Shown: one piece after another, positions 20,952 through 33,381 of the stretch
Layout: the number at the start of each line of letters is the position of its first letter
How positions within the stretch are numbered: position 1 is the first letter of the stretch
Source: Talaromyces rugulosus
Taxonomy: Eukaryota; Ascomycota; Eurotiomycetes; Eurotiales; Trichocomaceae
Length of the DNA: 64,000 nt
Assembly (NCBI RefSeq): GCF_013368755.1
Contig: NC_049565.1
Coordinates: 4,278,001-4,342,000, forward strand
Direction of reading: 5' to 3'
Made by a program: the position numbers and the translations under genes
The notes under the pieces: model-generated
Database searches by the model: none
The model's input: only the letters and a program-made list of their open reading frames with translations
Told to the model about the DNA's origin: nothing

Positions 20952-22107
20952 ATGTCGACAACCAAGAAGACCGTCACCCTCTTGGGTGCGGGGACTCAGG
21001 GGGCGCGTTTGGCGTATATGGTAGGTTTACTTCCTAGCAGGTAAACAAGCATGTCTTAATATATTATACTGCAGTGGTCTCGGCAAGGATACCCAGTCAG
21101 CCTCATCGACAAAAGCTCAAAGCAACTGGAGCTTGCCGGTGAAAAGATTGAAGCTCTACAAAAGGAGGGGGGCTTCTTGGGCTCCGCAGAGGGTCAATGG
21201 AGCAATGTCACTCGTGCTCTGAGCGATGAACTTAAATCTGCAATCCTCAAATCATGGCTCGTGGTTGAGGTCAGATAAATTGATTTTCAAGACTGAAATT
21301 ATCTTGCTGACAGATTCTGCCAGTGTGTCCCTGAGTCTTTGTCTCTGAAACGAGCTGTCGTCGAAGAGCTTGACCAACTGGCTGGCCCTGAAACAATAAT
21401 CGCCTCTAATTCAAGCAGCTATACGATTACAGAAATTTTGGGCGGTCTGAAAACCAAGTACCCTGATCGATTCGTTAGTCTACACTCATGTAAGTTGACC
21501 CCTGCATCCTCAACGCCCCAGAAGAATAATCCAACATGCCGTTAGATTGGCCACCGGAGACCTCGGGTAAGATCCCTGGAAAGCGATGAGCTTGATTCAC
21601 GGCGACTAAACTAATACATGAAAACAGCTATTGAGATCATGGGCTCGGGCAACACAAGACCTGACATCATATCTCTACTAAAAACAGAAACCAAGGCTCA
21701 TGGTTTCGAGCCCTTCCACGTCCGGAACTTATCGACTGGCTATATTTACAATAGGTATGCAAATTGTGGCCCGCTGACGTAATTAAACAGATTTACTGAC
21801 AGATGCTCGTCGCAGAATATGGGCCGCAATCAAGCGTGAGACCTTGTTTGCGCTAGAGGAAGGTGTTGCTACACCAGAGGAAATTGATGGGATCTTTAAA
21901 GCCGTTCTCAAAACGCCCAAGGGACCATGTGAACAAATGGACGTTGTTGGCTTGGATGTAGTGCTTGATATCGAAAATCACTACGCAGAGGTTCGACCGG
22001 GTCTGCCTGAGGAACCTCGAACGTATTTACAGAAGATGGTAGCTCAGGGCAAGTTGGGTGTTAAGTCTGGCTCTGGGTTTTTCAAATACGGGGATGTGAA
22101 AGAGTGA
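20952..22107 (+). CDS. 3-hydroxyacyl-CoA dehydrogenase-family NAD-dependent dehydrogenase, 6 exons
   Basis: Oxidises a 3-hydroxy acid or its CoA ester (the family includes beta-oxidation HADs and lambda-crystallin/L-gulonate dehydrogenase). Exons: 20952-21020, 21075-21269, 21324-21489, 21546-21566, 21628-21754, 21816-22107; one internal exon is only 21 nt. Residues 9-35 are the NAD fold: TLLGAGTQGARL and VSLIDKS with the Asp that selects NAD. WLVVECVPE and NSSSYTITEI follow, then LHSYWPPETS in place of the usual HFFNP/HPxNPP loop. The C-terminal 6-phosphogluconate-dehydrogenase-like helical domain ends FFKYGDVKE. About 290 residues, single catalytic unit without hydratase. The YWPPETS loop matches a fungal subgroup of unknown substrate. 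No clear peroxisomal signal. First gene of the proposed catabolic cluster, convergent with the regulator. Confidence 0.85.
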
Positions 22108-22174
22108 TCAAAGTAAATTTACATCATAAAGCTGCTCATACAAGTGTGATACAAGTTATAAAAACGACACAAGT

Positions 22175-24746
22175 TTAAAATGTCCGGGCAGCAGGACCTT
22201 GCCCTTGTAAGAACCCGAGGTGAGCTGGAAACATGCTAGTTGACTGAGCGCCATTTAGCATTAAATCAAAATCAAGGTCGTTTTGACCCGAACCCCATAT
22301 AATGTCCGACATGAGCTGATCAGTTTCGACCAGGCCAAAACCCTCTTGGCCCTGGCTAAAAGAGGCATTTTTGGCTAATAAATATTGGTCGGCGTTGCTG
22401 GTTGGATAGGTCGGAAAATTTCCATTGCTCGGTACTGATTGGGTCGATTGTTGTCCGAAGTGGTGATCCCTGTTTAAGGTGCCTGGTGGCAATTGAGCCG
22501 GACCAGCAACAGAAGATCCATTTTGCCCAGTCAGCCTCTTCATCAGATTGATAAAAAGACGCAGGATCCAGCCGGCTACAGGCCATCCCTTTGCGAGTTC
22601 ACTCATTCCTAAAATACACTGCCGAGCTCGATTTTCCGCCAGCTGTTTTTGTATTTGATCGCCACTTCGAATGGTAACAGCGTGAATCGACAAGGCAGCA
22701 AAAATGGCGGGAACCCTAAGTTAAATCCGTGAGCGTTTGAAAGATGTGATATTGGTCAAATTCCTACAAATGTAGCTGTCCAAAACCTAAGGTCCCTGCG
22801 GCTAATAAATCTTCGACAAGTCTGGTAATGGCGTCCGCTGCAACTCTTGCTTTTTTATTGAGCGATGCTGGCTTTTGTGTTTCAAAACCACGACAATCTG
22901 GGCGGAAAAGTAGAATCTGACAATTGCTAGCGTGTGTTAGCAATATTTTGGCGCTGTCAATGCCCTAAAACACTTACTAATAACTTGTATGCAGCATAGA
23001 AGACCAGAAAGGTGCACCGAGAGTTTCATCAACTGATGTCCGGTGGAACTCCGAAGGAAGATTACTTTCCCACTCGCAAAGATGCTCACTCAGACGCTCA
23101 GTTGAAATGTTTTGCGGGTTGACCTTGCAAGGTGCGAATTCATGGTTGAGAAGCTTCCCCACTGATTGAAATTGTCAGAGTCGATGTGAAGTTATGAATG
23201 AGATAGTGCTGAAATAAAGAAGACTCACGAATCACTGCAAGTTTTGCCATTTCAATGACATATAATCTGTGATATTGATATTCGGTGGGAAGAAGCTCGC
23301 TTTCAGATTCATTATCGACTAGAAAGTCCTCTACATCAAGCGCTTCAACATCACAATCCTCGTCATTGATTCTGCAAGGGCGGCCGAGCGAAGCTGCCGC
23401 GTGACGATCACGAATCTATAGTTTGTTAGCTCGATTCAATTTTTGCAATTCCTGACAAACGTCGCACTCACATAGATAGACCACCATATTCTCTTCCATA
23501 TCGCGCGTTGCCGGAACGACATACCGGCGTTGGCCGTCCTGATACATCAAGCAAGCGTCAATATAAGTTTTGTGAAGTAGGGCTGTCATTTAACATACGA
23601 ACGATGTATTCCGAGCGTTTGAGCAAGGCCAATCGCAGCACCGAGCCAATGCCAGGTATCCTTTTGGTCTTCTGGACCTTCCCACCAAAACCCTAACAGG
23701 AAAAGCACGGCTGCAAGTCTCTCCTTATTTTTCTCACAATCCATGTCGTACAAGGCTTTTGCACGAAGATAAAATGCCCTTCGAGCACTATATCGATCAA
23801 GAAAGCCAGCACGCTTCAAGGAAGCCTCGCTACAGATAATCGAGGCCAGAAAGTAAATAGTCTGCTGCACCAGTAGGGACGATCTGTCATGACGATAGAG
23901 GGCGCAAAAGTCCTGGCGATCAAGGACAGGGAATGCGGGATGAACACAATTGAAGAATATATAGACAAGCTCGTCGCTTACATCCTGAGGCGGTAGTGTG
24001 AATGCACCATGCATGTTGAGATATGCTAGGGTTGCAGGATCGGAGTGCTTCAAGCCCTCCGCGGAATTCTGCGCGTGCTCGGCGACATTATTCGGAATTG
24101 GATAGTGAAGTTTCAGCTGAGAAGATGTAGCAGATAGAGATCGTACAATGAACGCCAAGCTGAAGGAGTCACCCATGTAATAGGATCGCATATGTTGTTC
24201 GGTTGAAAATCCAGGAGATTCTGCATCAGGCCCAGACTCTGCCAGCCGAGCATAAAGCATTTCCGGGCCATCACTAGCGTCATATCCTTCTTGAATATTT
24301 TCAGGTATTAAACTGGCAGTCGTTGGTGGGCTGGGGGCCTGGGCCAGGGACGACGGCTGATCCGGGGAACATGTCTCTTCAGGAGCAGTACGCGGTGTTG
24401 GGACACCTGCGCTTTGGTTGGGTTCAGCTGATGCTGGTGTGCCTGGAGATTTGTTGTTTGATCTCACGCCTACGGGTTTTTTACGGGTGTACCTGACATT
24501 TGATTAATATAAATTCCCAGTAGAGGGATGGTGTCGCGCATGACGGACATACTTTCCTCGTCGACTTTCGATCAACTCGCACTGTGTCCCACGAAGGCGA
24601 CAATGCCAGCACGGCCGCACATCGCCCGCGTCACATTTCACGCGTCGGTGGTGGCACGACTTACACGCGACTTTGGTCCTTTTGGCAGACCCCCTCGCTA
24701 GTTGCGTACGGGTTTGTTCCGGAGAAGACATAAAACCGCTAGGCAT
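22175..24746 (-). CDS. Zn2Cys6 transcription factor with fungal-specific middle domain, 7 exons
   Basis: Likely pathway-specific regulator. Exons (minus): 24746-24553, 24492-23599, 23538-23472, 23415-23229, 23161-22978, 22926 to about 22770, 22715-22175. The zinc cluster at about residues 28-50 reads ACKSCHHRRVKCDAG then CWHCRLRGTQC, six Cys in the AmdR/CTF1-beta-like arrangement, followed by a basic ESRRGKYTRKK. The Fungal_trans domain spans about 150-420 (LVYIFFNCVHPAFPVLDR, GFLDRYSARRAFYLRAKAL, RIWWSIYIRDRHAAASLGRP, CQILLFRPDC). The acidic/Gln-rich C-terminus could activate. The domain looks intact. It is divergent from the Baeyer-Villiger monooxygenase, a common layout for a cluster regulator. 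Alternative start: in-frame Met6. Confidence 0.88.
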
Positions 24747-25315
24747 ACCGAAGCACAGGGCGTGGAGGAGGTCCTGGCTAAAGATAATTTCGTGCTTTCA
24801 GAGAGAAAGAAAAGAAAGGAGCTATTGGAGATCTTTTCGAATTGGCTTTTGCCTTTGGAGGCGTCGTCCTCACGAGCGAGATTGCGGGGTCCCCATACGC
24901 GGGGAAAATCCCTAGCAATAGGAATGGAAACGTGTAAGATGGAGTAACGATTCCCAATTCATATGAGCTACCCACAGGTGCACCGTTAGTGAGCGAATGT
25001 GCAGATGGGCATGGGCTAGTTTGGAAAGGTGAGAGTTGAGCGGCGCAGGAGGAGGATATAACACCTCGGCAATTCGCTCACCCCCGCCTCTTCCGGATCC
25101 GAGATATCAAAGTCTAATTTGAGTCGCCGACTTGCTGATCATCTTCGTCAGTCCCCGCAGAAATCAAGTGGGTATGCAGAATAAGCGGGCTCTGCTCAAA
25201 TGTTGGCGATGTCGGTTAAATATTCATGGTCGTGACTGGAGAAGCTTGGTCGAAAGCGTTTCACCTCTATGCAGACCATCTATCGTGTTACCATCTGACA
25301 AGCTCGCTCTTCACC
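24747..25315. promoter_or_regulatory. divergent promoter between Zn2Cys6 regulator and Baeyer-Villiger monooxygenase
   Basis: 569 bases shared by the two divergent genes. It contains the palindrome CGGATCCG at 25094-25101, an inverted CGG pair of the kind many zinc-cluster dimers bind (spacing 2 here), 215 bases before the monooxygenase ATG. Whether this regulator uses it is inference. No TATA box is obvious. Confidence 0.35.
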
Positions 25316-27406
25316 ATGACTAATTCTGCTGCAACAAATGGCTCCGATCCTATTATCACCCAGGGCACGAAGGGCACCCCGGCTTACACCGTCGACGAAA
25401 AGCCTATAGGGACTGCTCGCCCCATCCGAGTGATCGCGATCGGCGCCGGCGCGTCAGGCTTGAACTTTGCACGCCAAATCGAGCTGCATATGCCCAATGT
25501 GGACTTGACCATCTACGAGAAGAATGCAGATGTTGGCGGCACTTGGTTTGAAAATAGATACCCAGGGTGTGCTTGTGATATTCCGGCTCACAACTATCAA
25601 TTCACTTGGGAGCCTAACCCTAATTGGTCAACTTTGTAAGCTGAGACGTTCTTGAATTGTGAAAGACGCCGTAATAATGTTTTCTTTAGCTACGCTCGTG
25701 CTCCTGAAATACTGGAGTATTTTCGCAATTTAGCCCGAAAATACGAGCTCTACCGATATGTCAAGCTCAGCCACCGTGTAGTCAACGCGGAATGGCACGA
25801 GGACAAGGGTATCTGGGAGCTCCGAATTGAAGACTCCACGACTGGGGCCATCTTCAAAGACTCATGTGATTTTATGATTTCAGCATCCGGTATCTTGAAG
25901 TAAGTGTAGCCCCCAACCTCGCTAGAAGATTTGTGGCAACCACCGTGAGCTTGTCTCCGTGTGCTAACAACGGTCCATAGTAACTGGAGGTGGCCTGATA
26001 TTCCCGGTCTGCACTCTTTCAAGGGCAAGCTTGTCCACAGCGCTGCATGGGACGAGGACCTCGAATGGCGTGGGAAGAAGGTTGCAGTTCTCGGATGTGG
26101 CTCATCCGGAGTTCAAATTGTGCCCACAATGCAACCAGGTAGGTCCTGAATGTGCCTATCGAGTATTTATTTGGTATTTATTTGAATTTAACATTTTTAA
26201 AAAGAGGTCGAACATCTCACAACATTTATCCGCACTCCCACCTGGATCACTGCTGGTTTTGCTCAAAGCAAGGCCGGGCCCGGCGGAGCAAACTTCGCTT
26301 GTGAGTATTGACTTGAACTCTCAAGTTGAGGCGTCGACTGACATACTCTGTAGTCAGCAACGAGCAAAAGAAGAAATTCCAAAACGACCCGGAAGCCTAT
26401 TTGCATTATCGCAAAGATATCGAACAAGAACTCAATACTCGATTCAAATTTGTATGGATGTCTATTGTGATTCACCCACAGCGGTTACTAATACTGGAGA
26501 CCAGATTCTTAAAGATAGCCCCGAGCAGGCCGAGTCCGTTCAATTCTCTATCAATGAGATGAAGAAAAAGCTTGGCGAAGACTCCCCTTTGCTGAAATAC
26601 ATGATTCCTTCGTTTGCCGTTGGCTGTCGTAGACCGACACCGGGCAACGGATATCTCGAATCCCTTACTAAGGACAACGTCCGAGTGGTGACTTCGAGTA
26701 TAGCTGAGATTGTACCCGATGGTGTCAAATTGACCACTGGAGAAGTTATATCCGTCGATATCTTCGTCTGTGCAACTGGGTTTGATATCTCCTTCCGGCC
26801 ACGCTATCCTGTCGTGGGCCTCAACGGCATCACATTAGAGGAACAATGGAAAGTGAAACCTGATGGGTATCTATCTCTGGCGGTGCCCAACTTCCCCAAT
26901 CACTTTAGTATGATGCCTTCAACTCCAATTTTTAGGAGGCAACAAGCTAATACCAATACGCAGTGTTCCTTGGCCCTGGGGCCCCCATTGGGCATGGATC
27001 GGTCCTTCCTATCACTGAGCACGCAACGAAATACATACTTCACATGATTCGCAAATGCCAGACTCAGGATGTTAAATCAGTCACTGTTTCGCAAGAAGCT
27101 GTCGATGACTTCAATGAGCATATCCAGGAATTCATGAAGCGCACTGCTTGGAGTACGCACTGCCGATCTTGGTTCAAGAACGGAACGGTCGATGGTCCTA
27201 TTGTCGCATTGCATCCGGGAAGCAGAATTCACTGGTTCCACATGCTCAATGAGCCTCGTTATGAGGACTTTATTTGGCGGAGGCAGCGCGCTAATCGGTT
27301 TTCGTATCTGGGTAATGGATTCTCCACGAAGGAAAGTGTGGGCAAAGATACTGCCTACTACTTCAATAACCCTGAATCTGGCTTCGAATTTGTCAATAAG
27401 CTCTGA
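25316..27406 (+). CDS. type I Baeyer-Villiger monooxygenase (FAD/NADPH), about 7 exons
   Basis: Inserts oxygen next to a ketone to give an ester or lactone. Translation from ATG 25316: Rossmann motif GAGASGLNFARQ (about 40-50), VGGTWFENRYPGCACD, the type I BVMO fingerprint FKGKLVHSAAWD (FxGxxxHxxxW), the second Rossmann motif LGCGSSGVQ, and VCATGFDISFRP. Introns that I placed restore family continuity: WST|FYARAPEILEYF, SGILN|NWRWPDIPG, MQP|EVEHLTTFIRTP, FKF|ILKDSPEQAES and PNHF|MFLGPGAPIGHG. All cofactor and fingerprint residues are present, and the C-terminus (GFEFVNKL) looks natural. No signal peptide. Substrate cannot be told from sequence; related enzymes act on cyclic ketones and on polyketide intermediates. 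Divergent from the zinc-cluster regulator. Confidence 0.92.
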
Positions 27407-28065
27407 TGATTTTCCCTGTTTTCACTAGGAAATTGGGTTTAAACAAGTTGTACATATATCTACGTTGCAACGTGCTTTCTCTATTTTGTTTTTGTTAAAT
27501 GACTATAGAGAAATAATAAATTAAATCAGGTCCGTCTTGAATAGGAAATTGCCGCGGCATCTCGTGTAAAACATTATGTTCCAGGAAAATCGGGAATCTA
27601 CATGGATAGTCATCACGATCATGGTTCATGATGAATTTACGAGAGTAGACCTAGGATGTTCGGAAAGTATCTTTGACTATCTTACGGTGCATTAATCGAT
27701 AAATATTTTCAAACAGCGCATGATATATAGGAAGCTACTTTACCGTTCAGAGGGACTAAAGAATATAGAGACATACAATGCGGGACGAACGCTTTAGGAA
27801 CCATATCCCAACAATCTCGGAATCATGTAATCAAATGCTTTGCCTTTGGTACACCCAAAAAGCCTCGGTTTCTTGAACTGCAGCCGAGTTAGTGGGGACA
27901 TGGTGACTTGGTTACCTTCCCGAACTAGTAACCAAGACGAAAAAATGCATGGTCGCATGTTCAATAAGGTTAATTTTGTTTTCTTGAAACAAAGAAAGTA
28001 CCTTCTGCTCGAAGAATCTACATTTTATCTTGGAGCCCAGTCTTGGTTCCAATCGGCCAAGCAAG
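27407..28065. other. intergenic between BVMO and esterase
   Basis: 660 bases, AT-rich at 27480-27560 and 27690-27800. It probably carries the monooxygenase terminator and the esterase promoter. No frame with family signal and no motif assigned. Confidence 0.35.
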
Positions 28066-29477
28066 ATGGGCATTGTGAATACTGATTTGTTCCCCAAAAC
28101 CGGGCGATGGCTTGCGAGCCGTAATCAACATGAAGAATATCACGTCGAGTGGGAGCAGGTATTATACCATCTTATTACGATGGGCAATAAAACTAAAATC
28201 GTTTCTCAACAGTTTTATAAAGCAAACAAAAGCATTGTCCCCGTGCTACTTGGATCTGTCGGAGAGCTACGGGCGAATATGTTAAAGGCTAAGCTACGAG
28301 GACAAGGAAAATCAAAACCAGTCGGCAATAGTTTGACTGTCAGAGATCACTCTATTACTTTTTCTCAAGGAGATCGTGAGGTGCAAATTCTGTTGAGGAC
28401 TTATGTTCCTGACACAATTGAAACGAACCTTCCGGGAATGCTTTAGTGAGATACCCGGTCGTCCGGACGGATATTATAAGTATTCACACAGGCTAACCTG
28501 ACTTTCCACTTTCTAGTTTCCACGGCGGCGGTTGGGCACTTGGTGATTTGGACGGCGAAGATAGATTTTGTCGACTCCTCTGTAGCAAAGTTCGGCTGGT
28601 GGTAGTAAGCGTTGACTATAGACTGTAAGTTTATGAGAACCGCTACACTTTTAAAACTTGTGCTGAGAACTTGTTAGTGCACCGGAGAATCCGTACCCAG
28701 CGCAGTTGAATGATGCGTGGGCTGCACTAGACTGGGTATATGCTCCCTCTCCCAATTCGAACTTTCAGAGAACGAGGAACTAATTTGAATGCTGACAGGC
28801 TATAAAAGACCACATATCCTTAAAATTAGATGTGGATAAAATCTTAATTGGAGGCACCAGCGCGGGTGCAAATATAGTGAGAAGATGATTTGGAACCACC
28901 TAGTTGGTGTGGATGAGAGAATGCTGATGTTCCATCAGGCTGCGGTGGTATGTCAGGATTCCAAACAGAGGGGTCTGCAAATTCGGGGCCAGCTACTGCG
29001 CATACCTGTGGTATGTCCAAGTGAGCAACATTGTTCTGAATTGGGTCTTCGAAGCATGGTTGACTTGAAGGATCCTGCGATTCTCACTCCGGAATGTATG
29101 AAGCAATTTCTGCGATGGTATAATCCTGCAGATGCATCCCACGTTACCGTTTCACCTCTGCTAGCTCCAAGATTCGATGAACTCCCACCAACATTCTTCC
29201 AGATATGTGGGAAAGATCCATTAAGGGACGAAGGTCTGGCCTATGCTGATGCTCTTGAAAGTGCTGGGTATGTGGATCCCCCCGATTCATACAGCCTGAT
29301 GTCATGGCGCATTTGTTAATACTATTTGGTTGTATGCCTAGGGTTCCCGTGAAAGTAAAGGTCTATCCCGGACTGCCGCATGCTTTCTGGATATTCCCTG
29401 ACATATCCACCACCCAAATCGCCGAGGATGATCTGCTTGAGGGGGTGAAGTGGTTGGTGAAGCAAATTTCAGCTTAA
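28066..29477 (+). CDS. alpha/beta-hydrolase-3 family esterase/lactone hydrolase, multi-exon
   Basis: Hormone-sensitive-lipase-like (PF07859) esterase. Exon 1 runs 28066-28445 (ATG chosen at MGIVNTDLF); its join (TA|T) gives LYFHGGGWALGDL with the oxyanion motif HGGGW. Further exons read APENPYPAQLNDAWAALDW, then GGTSAGANI with the catalytic Ser. An intron after GANI (about 28877-28939) leads into AAVVCQDSKQRGLQIRGQLL and IPVVCPSEQH. The acid is in CGKDPLRDE and the His in PGLPHAFW; the protein ends KQISA at 29477. The triad is complete. About 340 residues; cytosolic. The family hydrolyses short acyl esters and lactones, which fits the products of the adjacent Baeyer-Villiger monooxygenase (inference). 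Confidence 0.85.
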
Positions 29478-30758
29478 CCTCGCTTGCTATCGTTAACGCT
29501 ACCGCGGAATGCAAAATAATATAGAACAATTGGACGCTAAAACCGCTGTTAACGTTCTCCCGGTTCGCAAAGTGGCGGCTAGCGAGATCAGTTTAGGAAC
29601 ACTTTCAGTGGAAGGTCGATTAATTATCCAGTTGAAAATATACCTTCTAGCTAGTTTCTCGGAATTGAAAGCGAGAAGAACAACGGAGTTGGACGATGTT
29701 CCCTACATAGGCTTTTTTGAATCATGATCCGGGACATTAATTATTTGAAGTGGAATGTAGTTGTGTTGAACTTGTGTGACTATGCTGGAAGCCTCAGTCT
29801 CTTGGTTCTCTTCCCAGGATATTCCTTGCCACCCCCTTCCAAGATATGAATTGATAATAATATTCTGAATCGGCCCTGCCTGCGACTAATCTATAGATAT
29901 GAAGATGGGAACGGGACAGTCCTAAAAGATTTTATCTCAGATAGCCCCAAAGACTGTTTTCTTCTTTTTTCCTTCATTTTGTCACAGATCTCGCTCTCCA
30001 AGTGGTATTCAAGCATTGACCAACAGGTGTTGTGGGGGAAAGGGTGCAAGGAGTCTAGATTCTCTACCACTCAGTTATAGCTATATCCAGCACCGTCTGT
30101 TAACGTTTTCTTGTCCAACTTTCGGAGCAGCCGGATACACAGTTTATGAGTCTATAAAGACATTGCCAAACACGTATTTATCACTTGCATTGATATACGC
30201 AAAGATACCGAAGTTGACATCTAAGGCACTATTTAGACATCTACAAAAAAACGTACTTAGGATTAACCCTCTCCTTCTTCCTAAAAACACACAAGTGTTG
30301 GAAATCTTGTCCATGGTAGCATAGGATCATTTATTTTAGCTTCGAAATTTTAAAACAAAACTAGTTGACTCAGCATTACGTGGAATGACAAACCTGTGTC
30401 AACAAATTCCATATACTTTGTAATATTTTCACAAGTGTCATATGTTTCCCTTCGTTTCTATGATTTTGAATATTACTCGGCGTTTCTCAATAATACTTTA
30501 ACAAATTAAGAGCCTTTAAAAGGCGCGCCATCGATTAAATATTCCTAGTATTCTCCAAATAACAAAAATAAACTCGTGTCCGAGCTATGACACTAGATGT
30601 AACAGTGCGGTAGAAATCGGTAGTTATTTCCCCCTCGACACAACAATTCCCACAATCCTTCATTCAGTATTCGAAGTGTCCCCCGGTTGTATTGCCCCGG
30701 ATCGTATATCTCTTGGCTATTGCGTGATCGTTGCCCGGGCTTGAGATGGACGAAAATT
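29478..30758. other. 1.3-kb intergenic between convergent esterase and transporter
   Basis: No gene recognised. Frames at 29509-29727 and 30016-30324 (plus) have no family signal. AT-rich from 30320 to 30560. Confidence 0.4.
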
Positions 30759-32751
30759 TCAAGCTTTATGTGCGACATCACCTCCGTTTTCAACGTGGTG
30801 GACATTTCCTTGTTTCTCAGACAAAATCTTCCGATCCAGATCTTCTCTCTCCTCTGCTGTCAGCTGAGTAAGCTTAACAGCGACCTCGTCACCAAACAAT
30901 TCGCCAATTTCTTCCAAAGATCGACCCTTTGTTTCGGGGAATAGCCACCAGACAACGAATATATGAATCAATGTCAAGACCAAGAATAAAATGTAGTACT
31001 TCCATGAAATATTGGCCAACGCTGTTGGTGCTGCCTCCAGGTATGCCAGTGAAGATAGGAAGAGAATTGCGAGAGACCAAGCCATTCCACGGCCACGGAT
31101 ATGACTAGGGAAAATCTCACTGCAGTAGACATACGTTGTCGCGTCAATGCAGCAGCCATAGCTTCAAAGCGGTGGTCAGTAAGACAGTTTCATGTAACAG
31201 AAAGTGCTCGCCTAGGATAAACCCCTAAACTTACAAAGTGATATAGAGGAATAGGAAAAAGACCCCTGCCCTCAGACCTCCCTGGTTCGTGGATCCAGTA
31301 TATCTTGCAACCATTACTGCTTCAAGAAGTAGACTAACTAGACAGCCTATGAGACCGGTAACTTTGGCTCACATGTTAGTTTGAACAGTTAAAATTTCCC
31401 GGGAGGTCCTTGTAACTTACGGAAAAGCTTTACTCGACCAACACGGTCCACCAGAATTGCAGAAACAAAGTTACCCGCACAAGCCACTGTCACATAGAGC
31501 GCAGACAGGAGAAGGGAAGTTTGATTGTTGAACCCGAGTGATTGATAAAGGAGAACAGAATAGTCTAGTTGTATTAGCAATAATCACTGGCTCAAAAATA
31601 AACTCGTAACCTACTATAGACGACCAGGATTCCTGTTGATTCAGAAGCAAACATGACGATGAATGCGCAAATCATACGCTTTCTATACGACGGCTTTGTG
31701 AAAAGAGTCCAGATAGTTTCTTGAGAGGAGGCAGAGGCATCGGATATTGCTTGTTGGCGAATTTGATAAAATTCTTCACGAGCAAAAGTGAAATCCGCAT
31801 CCGTTGTATTCTTTGAATCTAAATTATGAAGTTTTGAGACAATTTCCCAGGCTTCTTCTGCTCGATCATGAAGCAGGACTGGAATATTTTAGCGAACTGG
31901 TATGTTGATATGACAACTAAGACAAAAACTCACGCCAGCGGGGTGATTCCGGAATCCACGGACTGAGAATTAAGAGGGCAAGTGGCCATAGGCACTGTTC
32001 TGCCAGTGGAAATCTCCACTGAAAAGACTGGTTCTCTGAGAAGTAGCAGGCAAATCCAGTCCAAGCGGCTAGAGAATACCCTGCAACAAGAACAACGCCT
32101 AGGAAGGAAATCAGTCAGCTCTTGATCTAACAACAAATAGAAAACAGGAACTTACCATGCTGAGATACCAAAAAGCCACGAGCAGCCGGTGGTGCTATCT
32201 CGGCCTGGAAGAGAGGGATCAGAACGATGAGAATACCTTTGTTTCGAGTGTAAGTCTTGATCATTAGAACAAACGGCCATAAAACAAACCAACTGCAAAC
32301 CCTCCAATGAAACGTCCGATGAGAAACATAGCAATATGAACTGCACCCGCCTGTAGAGCACCACCGGTAATTGCGAGAGGTGATGCAATCCACAAGGTGG
32401 GCTTTCTACCAAGTGCGTCACAAGACCATCCCGCAAATATCGCACCAAAGAAACCTCCCGCGCAAAAAAGGCCATTCATAGATCCCTCAATTGCTTGAGT
32501 ATAGCTATAGTTCGGGGTGCCAGCCGTTGGCGAGAGGCCAAAGTACGCAAACCAGCCCGGCTGCCCGACAGTGGTGGAAGTGATACTAAACGTATAGCCA
32601 TAAGTCAAACTCCCCAGTGTGAGAGCAAAGACAAGCTAGTAAATCTTAGTGCCTAGAAGGGAAAAAAGGGGAGTTGAAATGCACAAACCGCAAGATTAAA
32701 GGCGGATATCTTGCGCTCCGCTTGTTTTATGGTCTCTGAGTGGAGTACCAT
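30759..32751 (-). CDS. MFS sugar-porter-type transporter, multi-exon
   Basis: Twelve-helix major-facilitator of the sugar porter type (PF00083). From ATG 32751: a short cytosolic lead (MVLHSETIKQAERKISAFNL), helix 1 LVFALTLGSLTYGYTFSI, then SMNGLFCAGGFFGAIFAGW, the loop motif DALGRKPTLW (D-x-x-G-R-[KR]), GRFIGGFAVG, AEIAPPAARGFLVSQHG, the second-half VDRVGR loop, and the closing signature FPETKGRSLEEIGELFGDE. The tail is acidic/charged and ends DVAHKA at 30759. At least six introns interrupt it. The order of signatures is complete, so I take it as functional, although every splice site was not verified. Plasma-membrane uptake of a sugar or small polar substrate is the family expectation; in this context it may import the catabolised compound. 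Confidence 0.82.
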
Positions 32752-33381
32752 TGTGTTGCCCCCCAAAAAGACACGTTCTCTGGAGTTTCGGTTTTGTTGC
32801 TTTAAGCTCAAACTATACCTATGGGATGGACAAGGCTTTTAAACCAACGTGTACGATTGACATGCTACAACTAAGTTTGCCTAGCTATTTCAAATGGCCT
32901 TATACAGGGAGCTTTCCCCGCATAAACCTAAGGGTCCAAGGCTACGGAACCGTGTTCGGCGTCTTGGATCATGCAGGTCGATGATCATATTACCAAAATT
33001 TGGGACATCGTCCCCTGAGTTAGCTTTTCTAAAAGGTATGCTACGTTATTAAGAGACCTCGGTTTTAGCATTCATTGGTGGTCCGTGCGTGCATAAAACC
33101 TAATAAACTCTAATCGTCGAAGCTCCCTTCAAGTTGCATATGCCCAATCGGGAATACGTATCTCAGAAATAAAAAATCTAGATGAGTTTGTGTCCGTTAA
33201 ATCCTTGTCTACGAAGTACTATCCAACAAAATCATACCACAGAAGTTTAGTGTATACATTTCAAGTAAATCTCTCTTTTATTTTAAATCCAGGTTCAGAT
33301 ACGTGCGAATTTCGACCAAAATAGTTTCCATTTCCAGCCTCTGAGCTCAACTTCTGTAGCTATTTACACAAGCAAGGTGAT
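32752..33381. promoter_or_regulatory. upstream region of transporter / downstream of lactonase-like gene
   Basis: 630 bases between two minus-strand genes. The frame at 32751-32984 (plus) is antisense to the transporter leader and carries no signal. Nothing else recognised. Confidence 0.35.
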
